Assembly: GCF_900105965.1 (NCBI RefSeq) | Contig: NZ_FNTV01000001.1 | Span: 186,001-250,000, forward strand | Direction of reading: 5' to 3' | Length of the DNA: 64,000 nucleotides | DNA from: Arthrobacter alpinus | GTDB taxonomy: Bacteria; Actinomycetota; Actinomycetes; Actinomycetales; Micrococcaceae | In this document: piece by piece, positions 28,152-38,389 of the stretch | Layout of the letters: every line of letters starts with the position of its first letter | Numbering within the stretch: the first letter of the stretch is position 1 | Notes under the pieces: generated by a model | Told to the model about the DNA's origin: nothing | Database searches by the model: none | Seen by the model: only the letters and a program-made list of their open reading frames with translations | Program-made: the position numbers and the translations under genes

Positions 28152-28528
28152 TAGTCGCTATCACTTTCTTGTGACTTGGTACTGTTCGGGAGATTTGAAA
28201 GGCGTTCGATTTGGGTCCGAAGAATCGCGACTTCTTCGGCCAGGGTTCGAGTCTCATCCTCGACGCCGGACAGTTCCCATGACAGGTGAAGGCAGACGCC
28301 CAAGAGAAGCAGGATACTCAGGATGAACAACAAGTTTGACGGCAATTGGACGCCGACAAGATCAGATGCCACATTCAGCAAGTGCGGGAACGCTGCAAGA
28401 ACAACAGTAAGGGCGCCAACGAAAAGCCAAAGAGTTGCGTATTTTTCCCGCAGTTTCTTTCGTCTTAACATCTCCAAGACAAGGGCCACTATGGCGATTG
28501 CCAGCAGAAGGGCTGCAAGATTTGTCAT
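28151..28528 (-). CDS. DUF2304 small membrane protein
   Basis: This 125-residue protein has three membrane helices and a C-terminal heptad-like coiled segment. It starts 4 bases after a polyprenyl-phosphate type GT2 gene and resembles the DUF2304 product at 15979-16338. Likely the membrane partner of that GT2. Confidence 0.75.
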   Translation of the reverse strand: MTNLAALLLAIAIVALVLEMLRRKKLREKYATLWLFVGALTVVLAAFPHLLNVASDLVGVQLPSNLLFILSILLLLGVCLHLSWELSGVEDETRTLAEEVAILRTQIERLSNLPNSTKSQESDSD

Positions 28529-28531
28529 GGA

Positions 28532-29290
28532 CTACTCTCCAGCCATGGCTTTGGTGCTTGGCTGATTAGAAGGAACAACGGATCGCCTCCGGGTAAAGGC
28601 AAAGAGGAGGGCGAAAACAGATCGCCCCAAGTAGATGGCAGCCTTCGCTGGGTTATGACTTGGTGTCCCACCCTGGCGTGGGCGCATCTCGACGGGTACT
28701 TGGGTTACTGTGCATCCAGAACGCAAGGCAACGACCAACGAATCAATTGTGTCTCCCAAGTATTCGGCAGGATAGTGGTCTAAATACTGACTGATGGCTC
28801 GGTCATTACCTGCTCGGAAACCACTGGTGACATCAGTCAGTCTCGTTTTAGCTACTGAGGAGATTACTTTCGCCAGCACCAGCATGGCCCACTTGCGGGG
28901 CCCGCTAACCGTATAGTCGCCTCTATCGGCAAAGCGCGCACCGATGGAAATGTCAGCATGCTGAAGGCCCGCGAGGACTTCTGCAATATTTCGAGGATCA
29001 TGTTGGCCATCGGCGTCAACTTGAATGACTTGGGAATAGCCGAAGCGGCGAGCATATTTGAAGCCTGCCCGCATTGCCCCGCCCACACCCAAATTGTAGG
29101 GAAGATTCAATACGGTGGCACCTGCCGCGGCAGAAACTGCGGCTGTCTTGTCTGTTGATCCGTCATTAACTACCAGCACGTCGTAGTTCGGATCTGTCGC
29201 CAAAACTTCTGACACCGTGTTGGCGACAGCCTCTTCTTCGTTCCAGGCGGGCATAATGACGAGCACGCGCTGGGTGGGCAAGGAATTCAT
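28532..29290 (-). CDS. GT2 polyprenyl-phosphate glycosyltransferase
   Basis: The 252-residue GT2 enzyme has IMPAWNEEEAVANT, VNDGSTDKT and VDADGQHDP, the same dolichyl-phosphate-sugar synthase pattern as the 16343-17011 product. I chose ATG 29290; a TTG 9 bases earlier is also in frame, and TATAGT lies just upstream. Together with the next DUF2304 gene it forms the second GT2/DUF2304 pair of the locus. Confidence 0.78.
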   Translation of the reverse strand: MNSLPTQRVLVIMPAWNEEEAVANTVSEVLATDPNYDVLVVNDGSTDKTAAVSAAAGATVLNLPYNLGVGGAMRAGFKYARRFGYSQVIQVDADGQHDPRNIAEVLAGLQHADISIGARFADRGDYTVSGPRKWAMLVLAKVISSVAKTRLTDVTSGFRAGNDRAISQYLDHYPAEYLGDTIDSLVVALRSGCTVTQVPVEMRPRQGGTPSHNPAKAAIYLGRSVFALLFAFTRRRSVVPSNQPSTKAMAGE

Positions 29291-29352
29291 AACATCCAAA
29301 CTATATCAAGTGGACAATGATCAGATTTTTCGCCGAATTGGTAGGCGCAGAT

Positions 29353-30300
29353 CTAGCTCAAGCGTTTCTCCAAGGGCTGTGGGATACGTCCGGACTTTCC
29401 CGTGAATCCGTCACGCAATCCTGCGATGGCAGCCGTGAGGAGTTTCACCCGGTTCGGGCTGAACAGAAAGCGAAGGAGGTGTGCCTTGGCCTCTTCGACC
29501 AAACGCCTGCCAACCCATCCCGGGTTGCTGCGTAGGTACCTTTTCGTCAGGGCAGTTCCGTTACGGCAAATATAGTAGACGCGGCTGGGGGAATGGTAGT
29601 TGAAACCGATGTCCCGACCCAGAACTCGTACCTTGCGCCCGAAAAGTTGGGCTTGGCCGCGCTCACCCAGATCGTGTTCAATAGTGCAGCCAGGGCCGAT
29701 GATCGTGGCTAATCCTGCATCACGGCATCGCATGGTGAAATCAGAATCAACGCCGTCTATAAAGAAGTCAGCCGCAAATCTGCCCACAGTGCTAATGGTC
29801 TGCCGTGGAATGAAAAAACCGGATTGCATGGGGTCGAAGGCTTGGCAGAAGCCATCCACGTTCTTCCACAGCGGGCTTGCATGTCCGCTGTAGCTGGCGG
29901 CGCATACGAAGCCGACGGAGACGCCAGCTACAGCTGCTTCCTTCAACGTTTGGTGAGCGCGGCGGACGTAGTCGTCAACCAGGACCGAATCCTGGTCCAA
30001 GGTTATGAAGTAGTCGGGATGGAATGACTTCTCAGCAAGCATTACACCGGCATTCAGAGCTGCACCAATACCTTGGTTGGAGCCTTGGTGGATTACATGC
30101 GCTCCTGCTTTCTCCAGCTCCGCAAATATCTGGGTCGAAGAGGCGGGAGAGCCGTCGTCGACGACCACAATGTGATTGATCTGCCGAGACAAAGCCACGA
30201 CGGTGTGGACTAGTGTGGCCGCTGGTTTGAATGCGGCTATCACTGCAGCTGTTGTGAACTGGGAATTGATGTCAGCCAATGTCGCGTGAGCTACTTTCAT
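29353..30300 (-). CDS. Rhamnosyltransferase-like GT2
   Basis: This 315-residue GT2 enzyme has VVDDGSPASS, TLDQDSVLVDDY and FIDGVDSDFTMR, closely parallel to the 25231-26133 product, with a C-terminal amphipathic stretch. Its first 29 bases overlap the end of the upstream flippase gene, so it is in the same transcript. Likely transfers L-rhamnose made from the RmlABCD products. Confidence 0.78.
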   Translation of the reverse strand: MKVAHATLADINSQFTTAAVIAAFKPAATLVHTVVALSRQINHIVVVDDGSPASSTQIFAELEKAGAHVIHQGSNQGIGAALNAGVMLAEKSFHPDYFITLDQDSVLVDDYVRRAHQTLKEAAVAGVSVGFVCAASYSGHASPLWKNVDGFCQAFDPMQSGFFIPRQTISTVGRFAADFFIDGVDSDFTMRCRDAGLATIIGPGCTIEHDLGERGQAQLFGRKVRVLGRDIGFNYHSPSRVYYICRNGTALTKRYLRSNPGWVGRRLVEEAKAHLLRFLFSPNRVKLLTAAIAGLRDGFTGKSGRIPQPLEKRLS

Positions 30301-31546
30301 GGTTGAGGAAACGCAAAGCGGGAATCAGAAGTGTTAGGAAGAGCAGCACCTCGCTGAGGGCCATGCCCATGGCAACCCCCACGACGTTACCGTTTGTACC
30401 TGAGATCAGCATGAAAGCCACTCCGAGCACGGCGGAAACGAGTGTCCAGCGCAGGACCAATGCCTTCTTGCCAGCAGGAATGAGGATATTGCGGATGAAG
30501 GGTGTGCTGGCCGACAAGAAAGCAAAGGAAACGCCATAGTAAAAGCAGAGTTCGGTTGTGGCCTGAATTTGCCCGGCGAAAAGCAAGCTACTGGCGAAAG
30601 GCCCAAATGCCGTCAGGAAGGCGGCGCCCACGACGCCTAATACGGCGTGTGACCAGATAGCTACCAAATGCCGTCGCCGTTGCTGGCTGACACCGGGTTC
30701 TATGGTCCAGCTTTGGAAGGCGTTGCCTAGAGCTACAACGGTGAAAATCCCAAACCGGTAAAGGGTATCTGCCGTGGCCAAGGCGCCGGATGCGACAGCC
30801 GGGGTGGTCGCAGTTGCTATTGGGGTGGGCGTGGATGCATAAGCGTTGGCAGCGACGTTAATACCTGCGGTGTGCCCCTGTTCCCTGATGTCGACGAACG
30901 TCTGGAGGATGTTACGGGGAAGCCAGCTGCCCTTGAGGGAGAGCTTTCGGTGAAAGAAGACCAGCGCTGCCACGGTGGCTACGGCGAGCACCAGCGTGTA
31001 GTTCCACAACTGGTGGGTGACCATGAGTAGGGGTACAGAAACGACCGTTGCGAGAAAACGGGGAATCGTGTCAAAAAAAGCCAACAGTTTCGGCTGGCCC
31101 ATGCCGATGCAGAACCAAGCCGGCGACATGCCAGCCAACAAGGAGGCCACCGCCATGCTGACGGCATCGAACCGGAAGTCAGGCGCCGCCACCCATGCAG
31201 TGATGATGCAAGCAACAGGCAAAACAAAGACCATCAAAACGAGTCTTGTCCTCAAACTCGTGAGGTAGATGGCGCCACGGTCGCGAGCATTCTCCGCGCG
31301 TGCGATTGCTACCGGACCTTCAATATTCCAGCCCCACATCAATACGGTGGCGCCAAAGGTGCCGATGGCCTGTCCGGAGATGACGCTTGAGATTCCGCTG
31401 GCACCCACAAAAGACGAGATGACGGGAAGAAGGAGCAGGGGGGTGACCAGGGACAACAGGGGAAAGAAAGTAAATCCCGAAAGTCGCAGTAGTACGGTTT
31501 TCATGAATGCGAAGGATTCCTTGCGACAGATGGGTGGTTCATTCAA
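30272..31546 (-). CDS. Oligosaccharide flippase (second Wzx-like protein)
   Basis: This 424-residue polytopic protein has about twelve membrane helices with the MOP/MATE-like polysaccharide transporter pattern (FTFFPLLSLVTPLLLLPVIS at the start of helix 1). ATG 31504 is an equally likely start, since the helix begins right after it. It heads a minus-strand operon of rhamnosyltransferase and DUF2304 genes, so it should translocate the rhamnose-containing unit. Confidence 0.76.
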   Translation of the reverse strand: MNEPPICRKESFAFMKTVLLRLSGFTFFPLLSLVTPLLLLPVISSFVGASGISSVISGQAIGTFGATVLMWGWNIEGPVAIARAENARDRGAIYLTSLRTRLVLMVFVLPVACIITAWVAAPDFRFDAVSMAVASLLAGMSPAWFCIGMGQPKLLAFFDTIPRFLATVVSVPLLMVTHQLWNYTLVLAVATVAALVFFHRKLSLKGSWLPRNILQTFVDIREQGHTAGINVAANAYASTPTPIATATTPAVASGALATADTLYRFGIFTVVALGNAFQSWTIEPGVSQQRRRHLVAIWSHAVLGVVGAAFLTAFGPFASSLLFAGQIQATTELCFYYGVSFAFLSASTPFIRNILIPAGKKALVLRWTLVSAVLGVAFMLISGTNGNVVGVAMGMALSEVLLFLTLLIPALRFLNHESSSRDIG

Positions 31547-31643
31547 TCTTACTGGAGGAGGTCGCTGGCCCGAATCATCTAGACTTGCCGGTGGTGGTCG
31601 TCAATAGCTTTCACGGCCCAGACCATAGCTTCGAAAGTGAAGA

Positions 31644-32420
31644 GTGAACAGCATGCCGATTGACCCGTCACCCTTGCCAGTGGCTATCCGCGCTAGTGTC
31701 TGTATGGCTACTTATCGAGGGGTTCGTTACGTCGCTGAGCAACTTGAGTCCATCCTGGCTCAGTTGGCGGACAATGACGAAGTCGTGATCGTTGACGATG
31801 CCTCTGGCGATGCCACGGTAGAAATCGTCAAGGCCTTGGATGACCCAAGGGTGCGGATTATCGAAGTAACCACGAACCAGGGATATGTCCGATCCTTTGA
31901 GCAAGCCGTACTGGCGAGCACCGGTAAATTCATATTCCTTGCCGACCAGGATGATGTCTGGATCCCCGGACGGCTCGAACTTATGTTGACGGCGCTACAG
32001 AGCAGTTCTGTCGTGGCTTCGAACTTTGCTGTCTTGGGAGGGGGCTCGCGTGGCAATGTTCCCGAACTAAAGTCGGGCGACTCCAACCACCACCTCCGCA
32101 ACATCTTCGGTATCGTAGTCGGCTACCGCCCCTACTATGGTTGCGGCATGGCCATGACTCGGCAGCAAGCTGAAATTTTTGCGCCCGTTCCCCCGTATCT
32201 CAGAGAGTCTCACGACTTGTGGCTTGCGTTGTGTGGCAACGTGGCCAAATCCATGGTTCACCTCGACGAACCGACACTTCTGCGACGGCTACATGATGAG
32301 AACGTCACCCCGCGTGGATGGCGCTCACTGAGCGCCATCCTGAGAGCACGAATTATGATCGTGCGAGCATTCGCCGAGGCAGTTCGTCGAACCAAAAATG
32401 CCAGCAAGCGGTTACTCTAG
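31644..32420 (+). CDS. Glycosyltransferase family 2 (rhamnosyltransferase-like)
   Basis: This 258-residue GT2 enzyme has SVCMATYRGVRYVAEQLESI, the VDDASGD nucleotide site and FLADQDDVW, the pattern of WbbL/RfbF-like rhamnosyltransferases. The frame opens at GTG 31644, and ATG 31653 nine bases on is as good. It is divergent from the flippase operon and converges with the lysozyme gene, 16 bases apart. Confidence 0.78.
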   Translation: MNSMPIDPSPLPVAIRASVCMATYRGVRYVAEQLESILAQLADNDEVVIVDDASGDATVEIVKALDDPRVRIIEVTTNQGYVRSFEQAVLASTGKFIFLADQDDVWIPGRLELMLTALQSSSVVASNFAVLGGGSRGNVPELKSGDSNHHLRNIFGIVVGYRPYYGCGMAMTRQQAEIFAPVPPYLRESHDLWLALCGNVAKSMVHLDEPTLLRRLHDENVTPRGWRSLSAILRARIMIVRAFAEAVRRTKNASKRLL

Positions 32421-32436
32421 TCCGGAATGCAGTCTC

Positions 32437-34233
32437 CTAGAATCGCACCGAATCGACGGACAGTTTCTGTAAATCGTTCGTGAGCTGCCACGTGCCGTCC
32501 CGAACTATGCCTACAGTTGTCTTGCCGTCACCATTCCAATCTCCTGTGGTCGGGCGGTCCGTGCCGATGCCGTAACGGAAGACGTAGTTGACCGGCGGTT
32601 GCAACTGGCTGTCTGTCAACCAGAACGTGCCATTGCGCCACACCCCGAAGGTGTCCCATCTGTCACCATTCCAGTCTCCAACGACAGGCGTGTCGGTACC
32701 CACCCCAAAATAAGCCGAAACATCCACCTTGGGACTGCGTGCTTGGGAATTGGTGACTTGCCAACTTCCGTTTCTAAAGATACCAATGGTCGTCTTCCGG
32801 TCCCCGTTCCAGTCGCCTGTAATGGGGGTATCCGTCCCAACACCAAAGTATTGGACAAGATCCACTGACAACCTGCTGAGGTTGTTGGTCAATTGCCAAA
32901 CGCCGGACCTTACGATTCCGATGGTCGCCGTGCCGTCACCATCCCAGTCACCAACGACAGGTTTGTCGCCCGGTGCGCCAAAGTAGAAACACCGACGGGT
33001 ATTTGCAGGCATCTCCAAACACCATTGCGAGTCCTTGAACCATCCGACGTATGTCTTACCGTCTCCGCCCCACTTGCCGCTGATGACAGTTGCGCCTGGT
33101 ACGAGTCCTATTACAGGCTTCTTCGTTCCACTGGCAAGCTCACGGAGATCGTCCATGGTGCCATTAAAAACGTTCTGGTCGCCGGGAAAGGTCGCTGGTA
33201 TTGTCTGTGCCGGGTTTGCGTAGTCGTTCGCATACTGCCAAATGGTGTACTTCGGCCACTGTCCTGGCATCCAGGGGCTGGATGCGTAATACGCGGCGAT
33301 CCACAGTGGATTGGAGTTGGCAAACGCGTTGCTGCTGCCAAAACACTCCTGCCAGAAGTAGTAGCTTGAGTAGATCACGGGGTCTCGACCAGTTGATGCC
33401 TTGATTGTGCTCGTGAAGTCTTTGACCCAATTGACCAGCGCCGCCGGGGCCATCCCATAACACTTGTTGGTTTTGTCCGTCGAGACATAGGGATTGTCCT
33501 CAATGTCCAAAGCCGGAGGTAGGGTTTTTCCGTCTCCAGACCACCCTCCACCTGATTCAAGCATGACTTTTGCCTGAGAGGAGCCGCTGGATAGGTTGGG
33601 CCGCGCAAAGTGGTAGCCGCCGCGCAGCAAGCCGACATTTGCGGCACCGTTATATTGCTGCGTGAAATAGTCGTTGAGCGTCCAGGGGCCTTCGGAAGTC
33701 TTGATGTACGCGAACCGGGCGCCGGAATTCTTCACGGCGGTCCAGTTGACGTTTTTCTGCCAGCCACTGACATCAAGGCCCAAGGGCTTGCCTTCTGTAC
33801 CCGTAGGTTGATCACCTACCGTTGGTTCGCTAGAGGCTGACAACGGTTGTGCCAGTTTTGTGGCACTTTTGGGTGCCAGTTGGCCAGCTTGGCCCATGAC
33901 GGCTCCACCATCGGTGGGACGCTGCGGTGCATCCGGAGAAGTAGTAGCAGGGCCTGCGACTTGGTCCAGCCCGGTTGCATCTTTCTGCGGTTCAGTGGTT
34001 GGAGTATTAGTGAGCGAATTTGGGGTTGAAGGTACCACCTCAGCACCGGTTGTGGCTGGCACTTCAATTGGAGCGACCGTGGAAGGCTCGGTGGGAGCAA
34101 TCGTGGCCTCTGCGACAGGTGAAGCGCTGTCGCCAACTGGTGTGGCAAGAGCTGGCGAGACGCCGATGCCGCCGATGGCGCTGGAGGCCATCGCCAAGGA
34201 CGCCAGCAAAGCAGCCAATTTATTGGTTTTCAT
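32437..34233 (-). CDS. Secreted GH25 lysozyme with repeat domain
   Basis: The 598-residue secreted protein has a signal peptide (about 1-31), a Pro/Thr/Ser-rich linker to about 148, a GH25 muramidase domain from 151 (GLDVSGWQ with the first catalytic Asp at 154, and ALDIEDNP) to about 370, then five degenerate repeats of about 45-50 residues, each with GDWNGDGKTT-like and W-Q/F-LT segments. The repeats resemble FG-GAP/beta-propeller blades and may bind cell-wall polymer. GAGGA lies 5 bases before the ATG. It would hydrolyse peptidoglycan during growth or glycan insertion, or act on rival cells. Confidence 0.85.
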   Translation of the reverse strand: MKTNKLAALLASLAMASSAIGGIGVSPALATPVGDSASPVAEATIAPTEPSTVAPIEVPATTGAEVVPSTPNSLTNTPTTEPQKDATGLDQVAGPATTSPDAPQRPTDGGAVMGQAGQLAPKSATKLAQPLSASSEPTVGDQPTGTEGKPLGLDVSGWQKNVNWTAVKNSGARFAYIKTSEGPWTLNDYFTQQYNGAANVGLLRGGYHFARPNLSSGSSQAKVMLESGGGWSGDGKTLPPALDIEDNPYVSTDKTNKCYGMAPAALVNWVKDFTSTIKASTGRDPVIYSSYYFWQECFGSSNAFANSNPLWIAAYYASSPWMPGQWPKYTIWQYANDYANPAQTIPATFPGDQNVFNGTMDDLRELASGTKKPVIGLVPGATVISGKWGGDGKTYVGWFKDSQWCLEMPANTRRCFYFGAPGDKPVVGDWDGDGTATIGIVRSGVWQLTNNLSRLSVDLVQYFGVGTDTPITGDWNGDRKTTIGIFRNGSWQVTNSQARSPKVDVSAYFGVGTDTPVVGDWNGDRWDTFGVWRNGTFWLTDSQLQPPVNYVFRYGIGTDRPTTGDWNGDGKTTVGIVRDGTWQLTNDLQKLSVDSVRF

Positions 34234-34258
34234 GATTTCCTCGGACGGGGATTTGGAC

Positions 34259-34288
34259 GGATGCCGGATGCCGGATGCCGGATGCCGG
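34259..34288. repeat. Four tandem copies of GGATGCC
   Basis: Four perfect copies of the 7-base unit GGATGCC run head to tail, followed by GGAC. They start 26 bases upstream of the lysozyme ATG, in its probable 5' leader or promoter region, so copy-number change could alter expression. Confidence 0.85.
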
Positions 34289-34444
34289 ACGTCGACACGG
34301 AAGAGTCGGATCGGGAGCGGTGGACGCCATGCAGTAGCCCAACGTTGCGCTACGCTCTAATGTTGCCAATGATACTCACGATAATGCAGTGACTGGTGAG
34401 AAAACTTGTTTGGAGGCCCTCCAAGCTTCGTGTTTTCCTGATGA

Positions 34445-35470
<1,026 letters not shown>

Positions 35471-35472
35471 GA

Positions 35473-36894
35473 ATGACTTTTGAGTTCTCCAAGACACTGA
35501 CCGCCACCGCCACCACGATTCCCGGGGTTGTCCTCTATGACCTTCCCGTGCATGGGGACAACAGGGGATGGTTCAAGGAAAACTGGCAGCGCGAGAAGAT
35601 GATGGCCCTGGGCCTGCCGGACTTCTCCCCGGTGCAGAACAACATTTCCTTCAACGAGACAGCCGGCACGACCCGCGGGATCCACGCCGAACCGTGGGAC
35701 AAATTCATCTCCGTCGCCACGGGTAAGATCTTCGGTGCCTGGGTTGACCTGCGAGAAGGGGAGTCGTTCGGTGCCGTCTTCACCGCGGAACTGGACCCCT
35801 CACAAGCGATCTTCATTCCCCGCGGGGTCGGCAATGCCTTCCAAACACTCGAAGATGACACGGCCTACACGTACCTGGTCAACGACCACTGGTCAGCCGA
35901 CGCCCAGGGCCAGTACACCTTCTTGAACCTGGCCGATGAGACCGCCGCCATTGAATGGCCCATCCCGTTGGAGCAGGCCGAGCTCTCCGACAAGGACAAG
36001 GCCCACCCCCGCCTGGCCGATGTCACCCCGATGCCTGCCAAGAAGATTCTTGTAGTGGGTGCCGACGGACAACTCGGCAAGGCGTTGCGTGCTGCCTACG
36101 ACGGCGATACCAGGGTGGAGTTTGCCGCCAGGGCTGACTTCGACCTGAGCTCCGAGGCGTCCTACAACACCCGGAACTGGAAGAGCTACTCCACGATCAT
36201 CAACGCCGCCGCGTACACGGCCGTGGACACCGCTGAAACACCCGAGGGGCGTCAATCGGCGTGGGCTATCAACGTCACAGCCGTCGCGAGCCTGGCAAAG
36301 GTCGCTACACGCCACGGAATCACCCTCGTGCACGTCTCTAGTGACTATGTCTTCGACGGCACCGCACAAAGCCATGACGAACACGAAGCCCTGACACCCC
36401 TGGGTGTTTACGGTCAGTCCAAGGCCGCCGGAGACGCCATCGTCTCAACAGTGCCCCGGCACTACATTGTGCGTACCAGTTGGGTCATCGGCGAAGGCAG
36501 CAACTTCGTGCGCACCATGGCCTCCCTCGCCGCCCGCGGGATCGCCCCCAGCGTCGTTAACGATCAGATCGGGCGGTTGAGCTTCACCGAAGACATCGCC
36601 GGCGGCATCAAACACCTCTTGGAAACAGAAACCGACTACGGTGTCTACAACCTCAGCAACGACGGCGACCCCCAGTCCTGGGCCGACATTGCCGCCGACG
36701 TGTACGAACTCACCGGCCACAACCGCGATTCCGTCACGGGCATCAGCACAGCCGAATACTTCAACGGCAAGACCGCCGCGCCCCGCCCACTTCAAAGCAC
36801 CCTGAACCTAAGCAAAATCAAAGCCACAGGGTACGTGCCGGAAACGGCCAAGCAACGACTGGCCGACTACCTAGATGAAGGTGCGAACGCATAA
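35473..36894 (+). CDS. rmlCD: Fused dTDP-4-dehydrorhamnose 3,5-epimerase/reductase (RmlC-RmlD)
   Basis: A single 473-residue frame joins two enzymes. Residues 1 to about 190 form the RmlC cupin (NNISFNETAGTTRGIHAE, with the catalytic histidine in RGIH, and IPRGVGNAF). Residues from about 194 form the RmlD SDR reductase (LVVGADGQLGKAL, HVSSDYVFDG, YGQSKAAGD). Together they convert dTDP-4-keto-6-deoxyglucose to dTDP-L-rhamnose. The ATG overlaps no neighbour but follows rmlB by 2 bases. The fusion is known in actinobacteria. Confidence 0.9.
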   Translation: MTFEFSKTLTATATTIPGVVLYDLPVHGDNRGWFKENWQREKMMALGLPDFSPVQNNISFNETAGTTRGIHAEPWDKFISVATGKIFGAWVDLREGESFGAVFTAELDPSQAIFIPRGVGNAFQTLEDDTAYTYLVNDHWSADAQGQYTFLNLADETAAIEWPIPLEQAELSDKDKAHPRLADVTPMPAKKILVVGADGQLGKALRAAYDGDTRVEFAARADFDLSSEASYNTRNWKSYSTIINAAAYTAVDTAETPEGRQSAWAINVTAVASLAKVATRHGITLVHVSSDYVFDGTAQSHDEHEALTPLGVYGQSKAAGDAIVSTVPRHYIVRTSWVIGEGSNFVRTMASLAARGIAPSVVNDQIGRLSFTEDIAGGIKHLLETETDYGVYNLSNDGDPQSWADIAADVYELTGHNRDSVTGISTAEYFNGKTAAPRPLQSTLNLSKIKATGYVPETAKQRLADYLDEGANA

Positions 36895-36895
36895 A

Positions 36896-37909
36896 ATGAA
36901 AGTTTTGGTAACCGGCGGAGCCGGCTATATCGGATCACACACAGTCCTTTGCTTGCTTGAGGCAGGGCATAGCGTTGTTGTGATGGACAATTTGGCAAAT
37001 TCCTCCGTTGAATCTCTACGCAGGGTGGAGGAGCTGACCGGAAAACATCCGGAGTTCATTGAACTGGACTTGCTTGATGTCCAGGGAGTTGACTCGTTGT
37101 TTGCCACATCTGGCTTTGACGCGGTGATTCATTTTGCTGGGCTCAAGGCGGTAGGGGAGTCGGTTGCGGAGCCGCTACGGTACTACCAAAACAATATTGT
37201 GGGAACCCTGAATTTGCTCGCCTCCATGGACAAACACGGGGTGCGGACCTTGGTGTTCAGCTCTTCGGCCACCGTATATGGTGCGAGCGAAGAAGTGCCG
37301 CTGGTTGAAAAGATGCCGTTGGACGCCACAAATCCTTATGGACGAACCAAAGAACAGATCGAAGACATCCTGTCCGATCTTGGGGCAGCCGACCCCACTT
37401 GGCGTGTGGCGCTGCTGCGGTACTTCAACCCTGTCGGTGCCCACGAATCGGGCCGGATTGGCGAAGACCCCACTGGAGTTCCCAACAACTTGCTGCCATT
37501 TGTGGCCCAGGTCGCTGTGGGGCGTCGCGAAAAGGTCATGGTTTTCGGCAATGATTACCCGACACCTGACGGAACCGGTGTGCGTGATTACATTCACGTC
37601 ATGGATCTCGCAGCAGGCCACCTGGCCGCTCTGGACTACCTTCCTAGTCATCAGGGAGTGTTCCGCTGGAATCTCGGATCTGGAAATGGGTCTTCCGTGC
37701 TGGAGGTCATTCAGGCCTTTGGCGATGCCGCAGGAAAACCTGTCCCGTTTGAATTTGCGCCCCGGCGTCCGGGGGACACTGCCGTCAGCTACGCTGACCC
37801 CTCTGCGGCATTGGCAGACCTTGGGTGGTCGGCACACCGGAACTTGATGCAGATGTGTGAGGACCACTGGCGCTGGCAGTTTAATAACCCCCAAGGCTAC
37901 AGCCAATAA
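36896..37909 (+). CDS. galE: UDP-glucose 4-epimerase
   Basis: The 337-residue SDR epimerase has VTGGAGYIGSHT, FSSSATVYG and the catalytic YGRTK. It interconverts UDP-glucose and UDP-galactose, precursor of UDP-galactofuranose for the galactan module at the left end. I chose ATG 36896, 1 base after the rmlCD stop; a start 21 bases earlier lies inside rmlCD. A strong terminator follows 11 bases after the stop, so rmlB-rmlCD-galE is a closed operon. Confidence 0.9.
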   Translation: MKVLVTGGAGYIGSHTVLCLLEAGHSVVVMDNLANSSVESLRRVEELTGKHPEFIELDLLDVQGVDSLFATSGFDAVIHFAGLKAVGESVAEPLRYYQNNIVGTLNLLASMDKHGVRTLVFSSSATVYGASEEVPLVEKMPLDATNPYGRTKEQIEDILSDLGAADPTWRVALLRYFNPVGAHESGRIGEDPTGVPNNLLPFVAQVAVGRREKVMVFGNDYPTPDGTGVRDYIHVMDLAAGHLAALDYLPSHQGVFRWNLGSGNGSSVLEVIQAFGDAAGKPVPFEFAPRRPGDTAVSYADPSAALADLGWSAHRNLMQMCEDHWRWQFNNPQGYSQ

Positions 37910-37920
37910 GTTTCAATCGT

Positions 37921-37960
37921 GGCCGACTCTCACTCGTGACGGTGAGGGTCGGCCTTTTTG
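37921..37960 (+). terminator. Rho-independent terminator after galE
   Basis: GGCCGAC at 37921 pairs with GTCGGCC at 37948-37954, and the inner CTCAC pairs with GTGAG. Five T residues follow directly. This is the clearest intrinsic terminator in the window. Confidence 0.92.
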
Positions 37961-38094
37961 TTGGGCGAATAGTGGGCGTCAGGATCGTGGCAGGGGTTCT
38001 TGCGGATGCCGCTGGTCCAATTCTTTTCCGCAAATTCATCTCAGCATCGAGCACCTAATTTTTTCGAGGAGCCCAACACGTGACCCATGCCTGT

Positions 38095-38298
38095 AGATTA
38101 CGCCGGCGGGATTTACGCTGGACCTTGAAGGAGCTGGCCGACCCGGGTGTGCGCGTGGAGCTCGTGAATAAAGGATTGACCTTCGACAGGTCCCATACCT
38201 TCAGCCGTTAGCAGGAAGGCATTGCCCTGGCTAAACACCGCGGCGTTGAGCGGTCGTTGAACGACGAACAGGCGTCCGCTGTTTTTCAGCGTGCGTAG
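38095..38298 (+). pseudogene. Decayed serine resolvase remnant (Tn3-type)
   Basis: One reading frame keeps two resolvase blocks: WTLKELADPGVRVELVNKGL and, after an in-frame TAG, QEGIALAKHRGVERSLNDEQ. In intact resolvases these flank about 25 residues (the MANLLLSVMGAFAEFE region), deleted here; there is also no N-terminal catalytic domain. The remnant points to a past mobile element just outside the rml operon terminator. Confidence 0.75.
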
Positions 38299-38389
38299 GG
38301 AGGTGCTATACCCGGTCATTCGGGAGGAAACACGGGAAAAGCCTTTTATCTGTTCCGACTCCCAGCACCTATCCGGTTGCCGTGGTGGG

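Noticed and set aside
34259..34288. CRISPR array
   Set aside because: The unit is 7 bases with no spacers, and no cas genes occur in the window.
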